DNA from: Verticillium longisporum
Lineage: Eukaryota; Ascomycota; Sordariomycetes; Glomerellales; Plectosphaerellaceae
Reading direction: 5' to 3'
Length of the DNA stretch: 64,000 nt
Assembly: GCA_019188255.1 (NCBI GenBank)
Contig: JAETXT010000009.1
Coordinates: forward strand, 930,001 to 994,000
Below are positions 29,490-39,305 of the stretch, one piece after another (position 1 is the stretch's first letter; the number at the start of each line of letters is the position of its first letter). A model generated the notes under the pieces. The model was not told where the DNA came from and did not search any database. It saw only the letters and a list, made by a program, of their open reading frames with translations. The position numbers were made by a program, and so were the translations under genes.

Positions 29490-30755
29490 TCATTCGGCTT
29501 CTTCCAGTTGGTTAACCTTCTTTAGACGGTTCACGTCATCTTTCAGACTTTTGTCTGTCCGGAGACGACTGTCGACTGCTTCTCGAATCACCTTCCGTTC
29601 CCTGAAGACCTCCGGCGCCTTCCTCGGGAAGATGTAGTAGCAGTTGCCCAGGTCGTGTCTCCCATCGCACGCTCGACAGGTAACATCGCCCCGGTTAGAG
29701 GTCGCGGCTCTCGTTCGTCGTGTTGTTGTCAGAGTGTCTTGCGCCTTCCGCTTGCGGGCCATTCTCTCTTCTTCTTGCGGCCGTGAGGTTACGTTTTCGT
29801 CTTGGATGCCCGTTCCTGATCCTACTGATGATTCACCAGCAAATGTCGGGCCAAAGGAGCCTCTGACGATCTTGGGACGTTTTTCCTGTGGGTGGAGAAG
29901 ATTCTGCTGCTCAGCCTCTGTTCGAAGATCCTTGGCAACCTCTCCGATCGACAGAGTCTTGTCTTCGAGCTTGTCCTTGTAAATGCCCCTGTAGATTGTA
30001 ACCCAATGGCCGAGAATGGGCCGAATGGCCTTGGTAAGGTCGTCGAACCAAGTGTTGGGGTCCTCGACACCTCCGGTTTTCCACACCAGTGCATGGTTGG
30101 TGGCTATCTCCCACGTGGTGATCCAGTCGGCAAAGTCTTTGGGCGCTTTAGTCAAGATGCTTGTAGCCTCCTGATACTTCCGGCGTGCGGCAGTTTGTTG
30201 TTCTCTGTCGGTAGTGCCCACGCTTGTCTTCAAGTTGAGGTACCACCTCCGTAGATCCCATTGTGGTCGACAGGAGCTCTGGCGCAGACCGTAGTCCACC
30301 GTATCAATAACCCAGGCCTTCAATTTCTCGCAGTTGGTCTCTTGCTCCTTGTATTCCTTGTAGTCTTGTTCGTAGACTCTCCATTCAAATTGGAAGGAGA
30401 CCTTGTCCTCGGCGGTGAGCTCAGCAATGCTTCGAGCTCTTTGGTGTGGATCGAATGTCTCCGGCAGAGACACGATAGGTTCACTTGATTGTTGGCGGAT
30501 AGTTTGACTGGACTGTCCACTTCTGCGGCCTCGCACCCCTGTCGAGGAGTCCGAGTCTGTGGAGCGAGGAGGAACCCTCCGCCCATACTTCGAGAACTCC
30601 GGTCGTTGGGGCTTCTCCAGCAGGCTCTGTTCACTGTCTGGGTCGATATATTCCCATTGATGAAGACTTGTGGCCTTTGTCTGGAACTCTTCATCCCACC
30701 TGCCCCAGTCTTCGAAGGTCCGAAGTAAGGCTTTCGCGGTCGGATCGTTCGGCAT
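29490..30755 (-). CDS. copia Gag-like protein with zinc knuckle
   Basis: 421 residues starting MPNDPTAKALLRTFEDWGRW. The middle (LKTSVGTTDREQQTAARRKY, APKDFADWITTWE) is the UBN2/gag-like capsid region. A knuckle CRACDGRHDLGNC (C-x2-C-x3-H-x4-C) lies near residue 365, preceded by a basic RKRKAQDTLTTTRRTR stretch. It ends with TGA shortly after VNQLEEAE. It should package element RNA into particles. Confidence 0.9.
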   Translation of the reverse strand: MPNDPTAKALLRTFEDWGRWDEEFQTKATSLHQWEYIDPDSEQSLLEKPQRPEFSKYGRRVPPRSTDSDSSTGVRGRRSGQSSQTIRQQSSEPIVSLPETFDPHQRARSIAELTAEDKVSFQFEWRVYEQDYKEYKEQETNCEKLKAWVIDTVDYGLRQSSCRPQWDLRRWYLNLKTSVGTTDREQQTAARRKYQEATSILTKAPKDFADWITTWEIATNHALVWKTGGVEDPNTWFDDLTKAIRPILGHWVTIYRGIYKDKLEDKTLSIGEVAKDLRTEAEQQNLLHPQEKRPKIVRGSFGPTFAGESSVGSGTGIQDENVTSRPQEEERMARKRKAQDTLTTTRRTRAATSNRGDVTCRACDGRHDLGNCYYIFPRKAPEVFRERKVIREAVDSRLRTDKSLKDDVNRLKKVNQLEEAE

Positions 30756-30785
30756 CGCGTATCGTCGTCCGGCACAACGGCTCGT

Positions 30786-30805
30786 GAGCGTATGAGACTC
30801 TTAAT
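30786..30805 (-). other. copia primer-binding site, candidate half-tRNA(Lys) primer
   Basis: Directly inside the 5' LTR, with zero spacing, the plus strand reads GAGCGTATGAGACTCTTAAT. This looks like the 5' half of a tRNA-Lys(CUU), from the D-arm through the anticodon loop (CTCTTAA) to about nucleotide 39. Drosophila copia is primed by a 39-nt 5' fragment of initiator tRNA. The tRNA identity rests on memory of the Lys(CUU) anticodon arm. Confidence 0.6.
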
Positions 30806-31030
30806 TGTCAGATACTCGATGCCTCATGTATCGTATTCGTCACTTCTGGCCGAGTCCTCATATTAAAAGGACCTCTTGATGGTTGTAACTTGGTTGATCC
30901 TTGTTTTGTACTGGTTCTGTCGAGTGACAATCTTGACCCCACTCCTTCACCGCCCTGCGGCAGAATGGTGAAATATTCAATAAACCCGATTTCAGACACC
31001 CTTCAAACAGATCCAAGCATCAATCCGACA
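30806..31030 (-). repeat. copia 5' LTR (225 bp)
   Basis: Same sequence as 25507-25731 and followed by the ACAGA duplication at 31031. Confidence 0.95.
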
Positions 31031-31267
31031 ACAGAGGGCATATGTGAGCGCAGTGCTCGCATGGCGTGATGGGTCAAAAATTTGTCTTTGGATTGCATAA
31101 AAAGTCTTAGGGTGGCAGGTGCTGCGAGCAATTTGGCTGAATTTGATAACCAATTGTGGCAGTGCCTGCTCACTAGGCCACCAACGACAGACGCACCGCA
31201 CCATACCTGCTGATGCAGTTACCGGGGCGGTGCCGATTATGATGGGCTAGGCACTTAGCGCAGTCTT

Positions 31268-31845
31268 TCCCCCCCGTCTTTGCCCCCCGTCTTTGCCCCT
31301 CGTCTTTGCCCCTCGTCTTTGCCCCTCGTCTTTGCCCCTCGTCTTTGCCCCTCGTCTTTGCCCCTCGTCTTTGCCCCTCGTCTTTGCCCCTCGTCTTTGC
31401 CCCTCGTCTTTGCCCCTCGTCTTTGCCCCTCGTCTTTGCCCCTCGTCTTTGCCCCTCGTCTTTGCCCCTCGTCTTTGCCCCTCGTCTTTGCCCCTCGTCT
31501 TTGCCCCTCGTCTTTGCCCCTCGTCTTTGCCCCTCGTCTTTGCCCCTCGTCTTTGCCCCTCGTCTTTGCCCCTCGTCTTTGCCCCTCGTCTTTGCCCCTC
31601 GTCTTTGCCCCTCGTCTTTGCCCCTCGTCTTTGCCCCTCGTCTTTGCCCCTCGTCTTTGCCCCTCGTCTTTGCCCCTCGTCTTTGCCCCTCGTCTTTGCC
31701 CCTCGTCTTTGCCCCTCGTCTTTGCCCCTCGTCTTTGCCCCTCGTCTTTGCCCCTCGTCTTTGCCCCTCGTCTTTGCCCCTCGTCTTTGCCCCTCGTCTT
31801 TGCCCCTCGTCTTTGCCCCTCGTCTTTGCCCCTCGTCTTTGCAGC
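31268..31845. repeat. 13-bp minisatellite, about 43 copies
   Basis: Unit CCCCTCGTCTTTG on the plus strand, repeated almost without variation. A GTCTTTGCCCCCC variant starts the array, and degenerate CTTTCCACCTC units continue to about 31895. The plus strand of the core array contains no A. Because 13 is not a multiple of 3 and the unit gives no stop in at least five frames, long spurious ORFs of 203-240 codons appear on both strands. Confidence 0.97.
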
Positions 31846-32084
31846 TCATTTTCCACCTCGTCTTTCCACCTTGTCTTTCCACCTCCTCTTTCCACCTACG
31901 TTAGCTATCGGTGTCAAGTTAGAGGAGGGTTACTCACAGGTTCGCATCGGCCAACGCGACGCAAATTGTGGACTTATAGCCAGCTAGCATTTCGGTGAAC
32001 CCTCTGAGGTCGGTGTCCATGTATTTTAGCCTCACCCAGTCCCGGACACTAGGCCTGGTGCCATCAGAGTGGGTTAATTGTGCA

Positions 32085-32354
32085 CTAGAGCACTAGCGCC
32101 TTAAACTCGACACAAGCCTGGCCGCACTGGCGCAGAGGCAGTTCGAGTGGAACAAAGGATGTCCCCTCATCTCCAGCAAGAGCATGGAGAGACTTGAGGA
32201 CGCCATCGAGGCTCTTGAGCTCATCTTGCAACTGTCGCACGGTCCGGGGTTGGTCTTTGAAGCTTTGTACCGTCTGGTAAAGCGCCTTTGTTGATTGCGC
32301 TGTGGCGGCGATGATACCAATCAGGCCTCAGGCAATGTTCAGCAGGTCTGCCAT
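32085..32354 (-). pseudogene. PigL_N/HeLo-like N-terminal domain of a STAND-type protein, disrupted
   Basis: From an ATG at 32354 the frame reads MADLLNIA, a TGA, then GLIGIIAATAQSTKALYQTV, QLQDELKSLDGVLKSLHALA and FVPLELPLRQCGQACVEF, and stops at 32085. The MAD-L-IA-G-GLI start, the amphipathic helix with LQ-EL-SL and the PL--C---C pattern are those of the fungal STAND N-terminal domain (PigL_N, HeLo-like). One nonsense codon lies at residue 9 and no NACHT/NB-ARC follows. Helo-type domains act as membrane-active death effectors in fungal incompatibility; this remnant should be inert. Confidence 0.6.
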
Positions 32355-32429
32355 CGTGCGCCTGGACCGACGGCAGAAACCTTGATTGAGCCTCGTGGCC
32401 GCGAGACACGCATGTATGACGCCTCAAGT

Positions 32430-34900
32430 TTCATTTAGGCTAGGATGAGGATGACGGCGACCCAAGCAGGCCGCCGGGAATTCATTGTTGTTATGGTGGT
32501 GGCGTTTGTGTGATGGTCTGGTCCAGGAGATGATGTCGTACCGGACCGCCGGTGCTAGGCCACAGGCAGGATGCGTTTGACCACGCTGAATCCCTGGCTG
32601 AATTCCATCGAGGTTTGAGTAGCGGGATCTGTTAGGTGGTCACGTAATCAGCAAACGTGGAGCGCCGAAATTGGATGCGGGGTGGACGGATGATCGGACT
32701 GTTCCGTGACGAAACGAACCTGGAATTATCGCATGAAGACAACGACAACGGAAGTTATGCAAAGGGAGAGAACGACGGTCAATAAGGTCCTAGAGCAGTT
32801 TGGCATTAGCCAAGACGTCTACGCGACCTTATCGCCACTTCTAGAGCAGGCCACTTGTAACAGAAATGATCTCAGGGAGTGTCAACGACATCCAATGTCG
32901 AACCGAGCCTAGAACAATCCGGAGCTGTTCTGTGGAGTGCCCTGGTCACAAGTAGGAAGGATCTTGCCCAATAAGCGATGGGGTTGGTCTTGTTGATCTT
33001 GCCATCGTCTGGTGACCGGGGCATTCGGTTAGAAGGGCGTAAGCGTGTGAGAAATCGATTTTCAAACTGCTCGGAAGTATCTTGACTTTCGCGCTGTCAT
33101 TTCCGACGTGTAGGTGGGACTCGGGTCCATGACTGGAGGGATGGCTTCGGAGCAGAGGAGAGTAGAGGGCCTGTCGGTGTTTGGAGAGGCGACCACGACA
33201 GACCGGTCGTCTGCGTAGGCTAGGTTCGCTTGGGGAGGCCGGAAGAGGCTGCCTGGCGTTCTCGCTCGCACACTTTCATGCTCTGAGCGCGGGTCCCTAA
33301 TACCAGTTAGCTGCAGTCGCTTGTTAGGATACAGAGAGGGAGGCCGTACCTCGATAATTGAGCGCTGGCGGCCGGAGGGCTGTTCGGGTCGGCACGTGGT
33401 TGTGTGCGAGTGCGTGCCATGGCGATATGACGAAGGGCGGTGGGACGACGTGTCCTTTTTGGTGGATCGATGTCTCAATCGTTGAAGGGCAGGGGAAGTG
33501 TCAGAAGGCCTGGTCTCTAGGAATCAACCCGGTCCACCTTGCGGAGAGTATGTAGGCCCAGGCGAAGAACAGGTTCGGGAAGTAGTGGCTGTTTTTTTTT
33601 TTTTGGCTGAAAAATGGTTAAGGCGGAGCTGTTGGCAGTTTCGCTAATCTGGCAAGTCTGGGTAGTGTCCGCGCTCGGCCAGAACACATGACCCACCCTC
33701 CTTGGAGTGGCGGCGGGGAAATATCTGATCTAGCCAATCAATTAGAACCTATCACACGAGTAACGCAGGCTGATTGGTCCCCCGAGGGCCTCACTGGCCA
33801 GGCTGATGCAAGGGTAACAAATGGAGAGCGACGCACGGGGGACGGGGAGAGGCAGCGTCTCTCCCCGTAAACCCCTTTGATACACCGAAACGCATCCCTG
33901 CCACTGACAGCTTGACTGCGCCTTGGTGACGGACCGTTTTCCCAGCCAAGCGCTCTTGCCAATGCGGCGTATGCGTGGTGTCCATACCCTCGCACTGGCG
34001 ACGCAGGTTGGTCCAACGGCATCAGCAGGTGTCGAAGGTGGCTGCATGCACCCGGCTGTCAAGGTAGAGCACGGCGGATGTCTTCCCCACCGACAACGTC
34101 TGGCGGCCCTCAGTATTTGGGTGTCGCCGTGTGGCAAGGACAGCAATCACCTCTTGTTTCGTTCCCATGCTTGTTGGGCACAACCCGCAGCAGATAGACT
34201 GGACATAATGTGCTCCTTCGCACGCATTGCGTATGCAGCGCCATCCCCATGTGGTACGTTGCCCGGCATGCGGTCGTTGGGGTCGGCAACATGGCTGGCG
34301 CCCGCCTCACTCGCAGCGCCAGACGAGGTTCCCGGATTCCTGTCGGATCTTCCCCGGCCAATGGTGGATGTTGGAAGTCGAGTTGCCCCATATCAGAGGA
34401 CAAACCGCTGTTGGATGAGCTTCAGCCGCTGTAAAATGATAGCCAATCATTCACCCGATTTGTGCCAGGGATGTGAGAACTGCCATGAAAGGCCAACAAG
34501 AAGAACAGATTCACGGACGATGACTGTTTTCGGTCCAACGAGACAAAGGCTTGCAGCAAGGCAATCGCGGTTGGCGCTTAGAGGATACATTCCCAGGTCA
34601 AGACGATAAATGATCCAGCCACCAAAGCAATGCGGGGCTTTCAAATATCAAGCCTGCTGGTTGCATGAGGTAGTATTTTATCTCTGTAAATGGCAAACTG
34701 GTGATTAGAGCATCAACAGGGCGATGTTGTCAGCCTATTGGAAGTGCCTCCATTTTCTGGCCATGTCAACGGATATCCCAGCGTGGATTCCTGGTCTTTC
34801 TGATAGTCTAGGCCACGCTGCTGCCTAAACGAGATCAGCCGACCCTTTTCTTTCCAAGAGAGGGTGATAACTGCTCAGCCTGCATGGATGTTGGCGCTCC
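32430..34900. other. no supported gene
   Basis: Several long overlapping frames on both strands (for example 33923-34609 plus and 33062-33478 minus) have no recognisable domain and mutually exclusive frames. A 13-14 T homopolymer lies at about 33591-33604. Confidence 0.4.
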
Positions 34901-35289
34901 GAGAATCCGCTTCAGACGGCATGTGATGGAGGTGTCGTAGGATGGTTGGTCCTCAGCAGTTTCATAGTTGGTGGTGAACTTGGCATCACAAGCCTTCCAA
35001 CCGCCGTGAACTTTTGACATCCAATCAAAGGAACACGTCTTCCCAACGCATCTATTGCGTGACACGGCGACGTTGGTTGGTTATTGTTTTGGGTTACTTC
35101 ATGAGTTTGAGGACGACTTTGAGTGAGGTTCTGTTGGCGGGGTGGTACATGGACATCGGATATGTCAAGATGAACAAATTCCCCCCGACTGCACAGAAAG
35201 TATAAGTATTTGCTGGCCCGATCGGTATGCGCACGTCTGATCAATCTAGAGTCCAAGCAAGATGGTTTTTTCGTGGCGGTTAAGACTAG

Positions 35290-35641
35290 AAAGAACTTAA
35301 TAAATGGCCACTTAAGAGCTTGAAGGCCGAGGCGTCGCATCGCGGTATGTGCGGGCTTCGGGGAGAGCTTGTTCTGTAGCCTCTGAAGGTCGACGATGCA
35401 CTCGCGAAATGAGCCGGTGAGTCCCTGGGATGCGAAGAGCGACCGACGGATTGTTGGACCCGTCCACCACGCGCTGGGCGGCCCGCAGAGCTCTTCCCAG
35501 TTGGCTGACTTGGCTTTCAAGACGCTGGATGTCTGCTCGGGCGCCGGCGACCTCCTTGGCGTATTGGACACATAGTGTCGCGACCTTTGCGGAAAGATCG
35601 ATGACGGCAATAAAGTTGGCCGCGACTCCGAGGCCTTCCAT
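35290..35641 (-). pseudogene. NACHT_N/SesA-like N-terminal domain, frameshifted fragment
   Basis: From ATG 35641: MEGLGVAANFIAVIDLSAKV, then CVQYAKEVAGARADIQRLES, typical of the N-terminal domain of fungal NACHT/STAND proteins. Near residue 70 the family text moves to another frame (LFASQGLTGSFRECIVDLQR, LQNKLSP, LGLQALKWPF), consistent with one extra base near GTCGGTCGC. It stops matching at about 35300. No nucleotide-binding domain follows. With the remnants at 24.6 kb and 32.1 kb it is the third broken receptor piece in 11 kb. Confidence 0.6.
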
Positions 35642-36490
35642 GATGGTTCCGAGTCAAAGTTGCCTTGCGATCAATGGCCAGTCGGGGAATAGACCTTGGT
35701 GGTTGGGATTTTGTGCAACTCCTCTTTTCTTGATCAGGCTCCAGCTAATGAAGGAAGCCTGTTGGTGTGGCTGGTCCGTAGCCGCTCACCATTGGCGCAT
35801 GGGGTAGGAGATGAAGTGGGGGCCATGTGTCAAGTGACTGGCTCTGGACCGAGTGAAGGGCTGAAACTGGTGACCTGTAGTTGATCCGCTGCTGAACTGT
35901 AGGTCTATGGTAACTGTAGAGAATAATCGATGCCCCCTTCTCCTTATTCCGGGGGGCAGTCCACCCCTTTTAAGTGTTTCCATTCCGCCGCTCGGGTGTC
36001 TTTCCCCTGCTGATCCCCTGTAGCTACCCGGGGCCTGACTCTTATTGTCCGACTCCTAGCGTTTCTCTTTCTCCAATCCTTGGCTTGACACCATGTCAGT
36101 TGCAGCCTATTGCCTTGTGCGGTTTACGGGACTTGCGTCGTCTGCACATCAAATGAAGTCGCATCAGGCTAGTTCTGTCACTTGGAATTGGAAAGGATCC
36201 ATTTACCCATAGCTAGGAAACTCTGATCATCTTGATCAGGCCAACGTAATCAAGACGTTTCACAATGTACCCGCCTCTGCGACACAGACGCGGAGAACGT
36301 CCAGCCATGTGCACATATGCACAGTCAGCTGTTGGACCAATACCCTTGAGCAGAGTCAGTGACTGCTTCTTCGATCGTCAACATCGAGAACAAAACTCTG
36401 CATATTGAAATTTCGTGGGTCTATATGCAGAGTCTATCCAGCTCGCAACCTGAGGTACCATGATGAAGACGACGATAATAGCAGCAGTAG
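35642..36490. other. intergenic, no supported gene
   Basis: Only short frames. Nothing recognised. Confidence 0.4.
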
Positions 36491-37156
36491 TCAGTGATTG
36501 TGGTGGCTTGATTGATTGCTAAATGGAATTCCGATTAGGATGTGACCACTCTTTGATCCGATCCGCAGCAATGCCTGGTCAGCGTCCAGAGACATTAATA
36601 ATCCAGCATAACGTGGAGCACAACAATAGGGATTGCTTGGATGTTCCCTCCCTCTCCATCTCTTATTTCCAGCGAAGAACATCGTGCGAAGGATATCGTG
36701 CGAGTCAACTGTTTCCCCGCCGCCGCTGTCGCTGCCGTCCCAAGCTCCTGATTTAAGAAGGGCGAGATGACGAGGTCTGCAGGATGCTATGTCAGATAAT
36801 ATCCCAAGGAAGTGGTCATATTGGTGGTACAGCCACTTACCAATTCTGCGAATAAGTGCACTGAAGGCAGAGAACATGAGGACAGTCCGATCCACCTTCA
36901 GGGGGCCTATGCAGCCATCCATTCTGTTCCCTTGCTCGCCGCATTGGCAGCAAGTCCAGCCATTCCTTCTCAAATCTCTGAGATAACACTCTGGCTTGTC
37001 GCAGAGGCTCTCGTCGGCGACGGCAGTGATAGATCTAGCTCCTGAACACATGGAGTACTTGGCGGTACTCCGATTATAAGTCGCATCGGGGCAATAATCA
37101 GGGGCTGCGTATCTCTTGTGGCCGCATCGGAAGCGGCGGTAGGTTCGCCAACACAT
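36491..37156 (-). CDS. Cys-rich small fungal protein, zinc-binding type
   Basis: Starting at the Met at 37156: MCWRTYRRFRCGHKRYAAPD, YCPDATYNRSTAKYSMCSGA, then LCDKPECYLRDLRRNGWTCC and QCGEQGNRMDGCIG. At least nine Cys with a CGH motif and a terminal C-C-x-C cluster point to a compact metal-binding protein. The CDS probably ends soon after about residue 90 or continues through an intron near 36900; the remaining open frame to 36491 lacks such order. An in-frame upstream Met at 37234 adds 26 residues without visible domain. No function is known to me. Confidence 0.5.
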   Translation of the reverse strand: MCWRTYRRFRCGHKRYAAPDYCPDATYNRSTAKYSMCSGARSITAVADESLCDKPECYLRDLRRNGWTCCQCGEQGNRMDGCIGPLKVDRTVLMFSAFSALIRRIGKWLYHQYDHFLGILSDIASCRPRHLALLKSGAWDGSDSGGGETVDSHDILRTMFFAGNKRWRGREHPSNPYCCAPRYAGLLMSLDADQALLRIGSKSGHILIGIPFSNQSSHHNH

Positions 37157-37710
37157 GACTTGGACGTCCGAATGACTTGACGGTTTTCTTTTAGGACAAA
37201 AGGGAGCAATTTGGAAAAGCTTAAGAATTGACACGGTGGGTTATGTTGGAGTTTCTGACGTCGAACCTGCGGTGTTAAGGCAGTACTTATAGTCTTCCAA
37301 GTGAAGCGACCTTCCTCCCAGAATGAACCCTACGGTAAGCGCCCGTAGCTGCAGTCTGACCCTCACGTTTCAACTCTGGAAGTCTTGGAGACCGAGAAAA
37401 ACGACCTCGTTTAATTTGGGCTGCCAACCCGAAGTGTCGGAGCCAAAGCACTCGACATAATCGTATCAGCCATTCTGCTTATTGGTCTAATATGAGCACA
37501 CGACCGTGCAGGCGCTCGCTCCTGTGCACGATGTGGAAGCTTCATATCTAATTTGAATTGCTGTTGGCATTCTATGTCGTTTGATTCGCTAAGCAAGCGC
37601 TGTTCTTCCTGAGTTGTCACATCTGCCCGTGGCAATAGGGATGACGACCAGGGTCTCGTGTTCATGTTGTTTCAACACCCGATAGCCGCCAATCTCTCAC
37701 GAACAAGATC

Positions 37711-38861
37711 CTAATCGCCAATGAACTTCAGGATGTTGGCCAGGCCCTCTGCATCGCCAGTCAAGGTCCCAGCAGACTGTTTCTTTACCCATCCCTCAGT
37801 ATACCCACCACCAAAATCGATGACCCATGCGTCATCATACTCGTCGATTAAGACGTTGTCTGCCTTAACATCACCCCAAATGACACCAGCCTTGTGCAAG
37901 ACTTCGACGGTCGAGCAGACCTGGTTCTTCCATTTGTGCCTCAAAGCGATAGGTATATGTGGCTTCACGGCGCAAGCTAACGTCCTGGCTCTGCAGTTGA
38001 TATACGTGAGCAGAAGCCCGAAAACCACACCTCTTTCGTCTCGCACCAAACCATGAAGGCGCGAAATTCGCGTCTCCGGGTCGAGCACTGCCTCGCTAAT
38101 CTTTCGGTAGGTGGTCAGCTCGCGTTTCGCGGAGTGCTGGTCTCCGGGTCTGAGTAACTTGAGGAAGAATAACGTTAAACCCCAACCTGTTTGACTTTCT
38201 TGGGCAGCCTAGCGAGCGCTTCGTCGGGGTTTTCGGCGCAGATCGCAAGATCTGATGGCTGAAAACATTGCCATGCTGAACACAGATCAGCTGGCAGGGC
38301 GATACCAAGTCCAATCCGCTGTTTGTCGGACTTGGTCGTCTCGCATAGGCTTGGAGATAGCTCACCCGCCGCTATCACCAAAGTGTAGACCAACGTCTCC
38401 GCGAAGAAGAAATCATGAAGGGTTGGTTCGGCAAAGGCACCCGCGTCTTGTCCTGACAGGCTCCGAAGCACAGGTAGGAATGGTTCTATTACCCAGTCTT
38501 GAAAGTCGTCGACTGTCTGGCCATCCAGTTCGCCTTCCTCTGCCACCTTGAGGAAAAAGAGGTATTGTTCTTTCAACTGAGATGAGTCTGAAAAGTGGTC
38601 CTCGAATAGGCGAATGACGAGCCGGCTGCCATTGCACATGACAACAAATTCAGAGTCCGTATTGTGGTCACTAAAGGTAAACTCCGTAACTTCGTAGCGA
38701 GGCGCATCCTCGTCGGCCCCGGGATCTGTCACAGGGGCGGATACGCAAGCGCCATGGCCTGTTTCAGGGCGTTGGTCGAGCATTAATTCTGGTGCCGGCT
38801 CGCGGTTGAGGGTGGATTTGGGCGATGATTGCAGACCCCAAGTCGCAGATGTGAAGGCCAT
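37711..38861 (-). pseudogene. fungal protein-kinase-like gene, frameshifted
   Basis: The 5' frame (38861-38175, 228 codons) contains EFVVMCNGSRLVIRLFEDHF, LDGQTVDDFQDWVIEPFLPV and PKKVKQVG. The 3' part (about 38160-37711) continues in another frame with LFFLKLLRPGDQHSAKRELT, TYRKISEAVLDP, then the catalytic loop VLHKAGVIWGDVKADNVLID and the metal site WVIDFGGGYTEGW. The HRD triad is replaced by WGD, as in several fungal kinase-like families related to RIO/Bud32-type folds. The shift at about 38178 could be a one-base lesion or a sequencing indel. If restored naturally it would be a complete small kinase of about 380 residues. Confidence 0.65.
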
Positions 38862-39305
38862 ATAGAGGAGAATGAAGCGTGTAGGGTCGGCGGGAAGTTG
38901 ATTTGGTCATAGTAGCGGTGGACTCTCGTGGCGAGAGGGACCCAGTAGTATTTAAACGGCGCAGCGCCCCCTCGGCTGTGCCGGACCAATACTTATTCCG
39001 TAAGCGACGCTAGACCACTCTCATCATCCGATAATCGACGTCTAAACAGGAAATCGAACCAACGACCATCTTAACATCCGGACTCACGTCCTAGGCTTCG
39101 TCACCGACCTCCACGTCCGCCTACTCCTCGACGCGCCGAGCCAAGAAGCGGTCTACGGATGAGTAAACAGACCGTCCATGTTGATTGGTTTATCAAATTT
39201 GTGAACTATCCAGGATCCAACTGGTCTCTGGCCGTGCTTCGTGGGTTCATGGGTGGCTGGGTGCTGATTTGTCCTCTTTCCTTCCTCGCGAGCATCCCAT
39301 CCACT

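Larger units (their letters stand above)
25507..31030 (-). mobile_element. Ty1/copia LTR retrotransposon, 5524 bp, young insertion
   Basis: Two 225-bp LTRs (25507-25731 and 30806-31030), TGTCAGATAC..AATCCGACA, appear identical base for base and are flanked by ACAGA duplications. Order in the sense direction (minus strand) is gag, protease, integrase, reverse transcriptase, RNase H, the copia order. A purine tract (CAACTGGGGGTG on the minus strand) abuts the 3' LTR, and a primer-binding site abuts the 5' LTR. No RIP signature is seen. Gag and protease-integrase are in different frames. Confidence 0.97.

Noticed and set aside
25897..30728. Many plus-strand ORFs over the copia element
   Set aside because: They are antisense shadows of gag and pol; the minus-strand products have full domain content.
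31268..31845. Possible CRISPR-like array
   Set aside because: Units are contiguous 13-mers without unique spacers, in a eukaryotic genome: a minisatellite.
31173..31998. Five long ORFs of 203-240 codons on both strands
   Set aside because: They are produced by the 13-bp minisatellite, which has no stop in several frames; overlapping frames cannot all be genes and there is no non-repeat domain.
33923..34609. 228-codon plus-strand ORF
   Set aside because: No domain, no splice logic and competing frames on both strands; not enough to call a gene.
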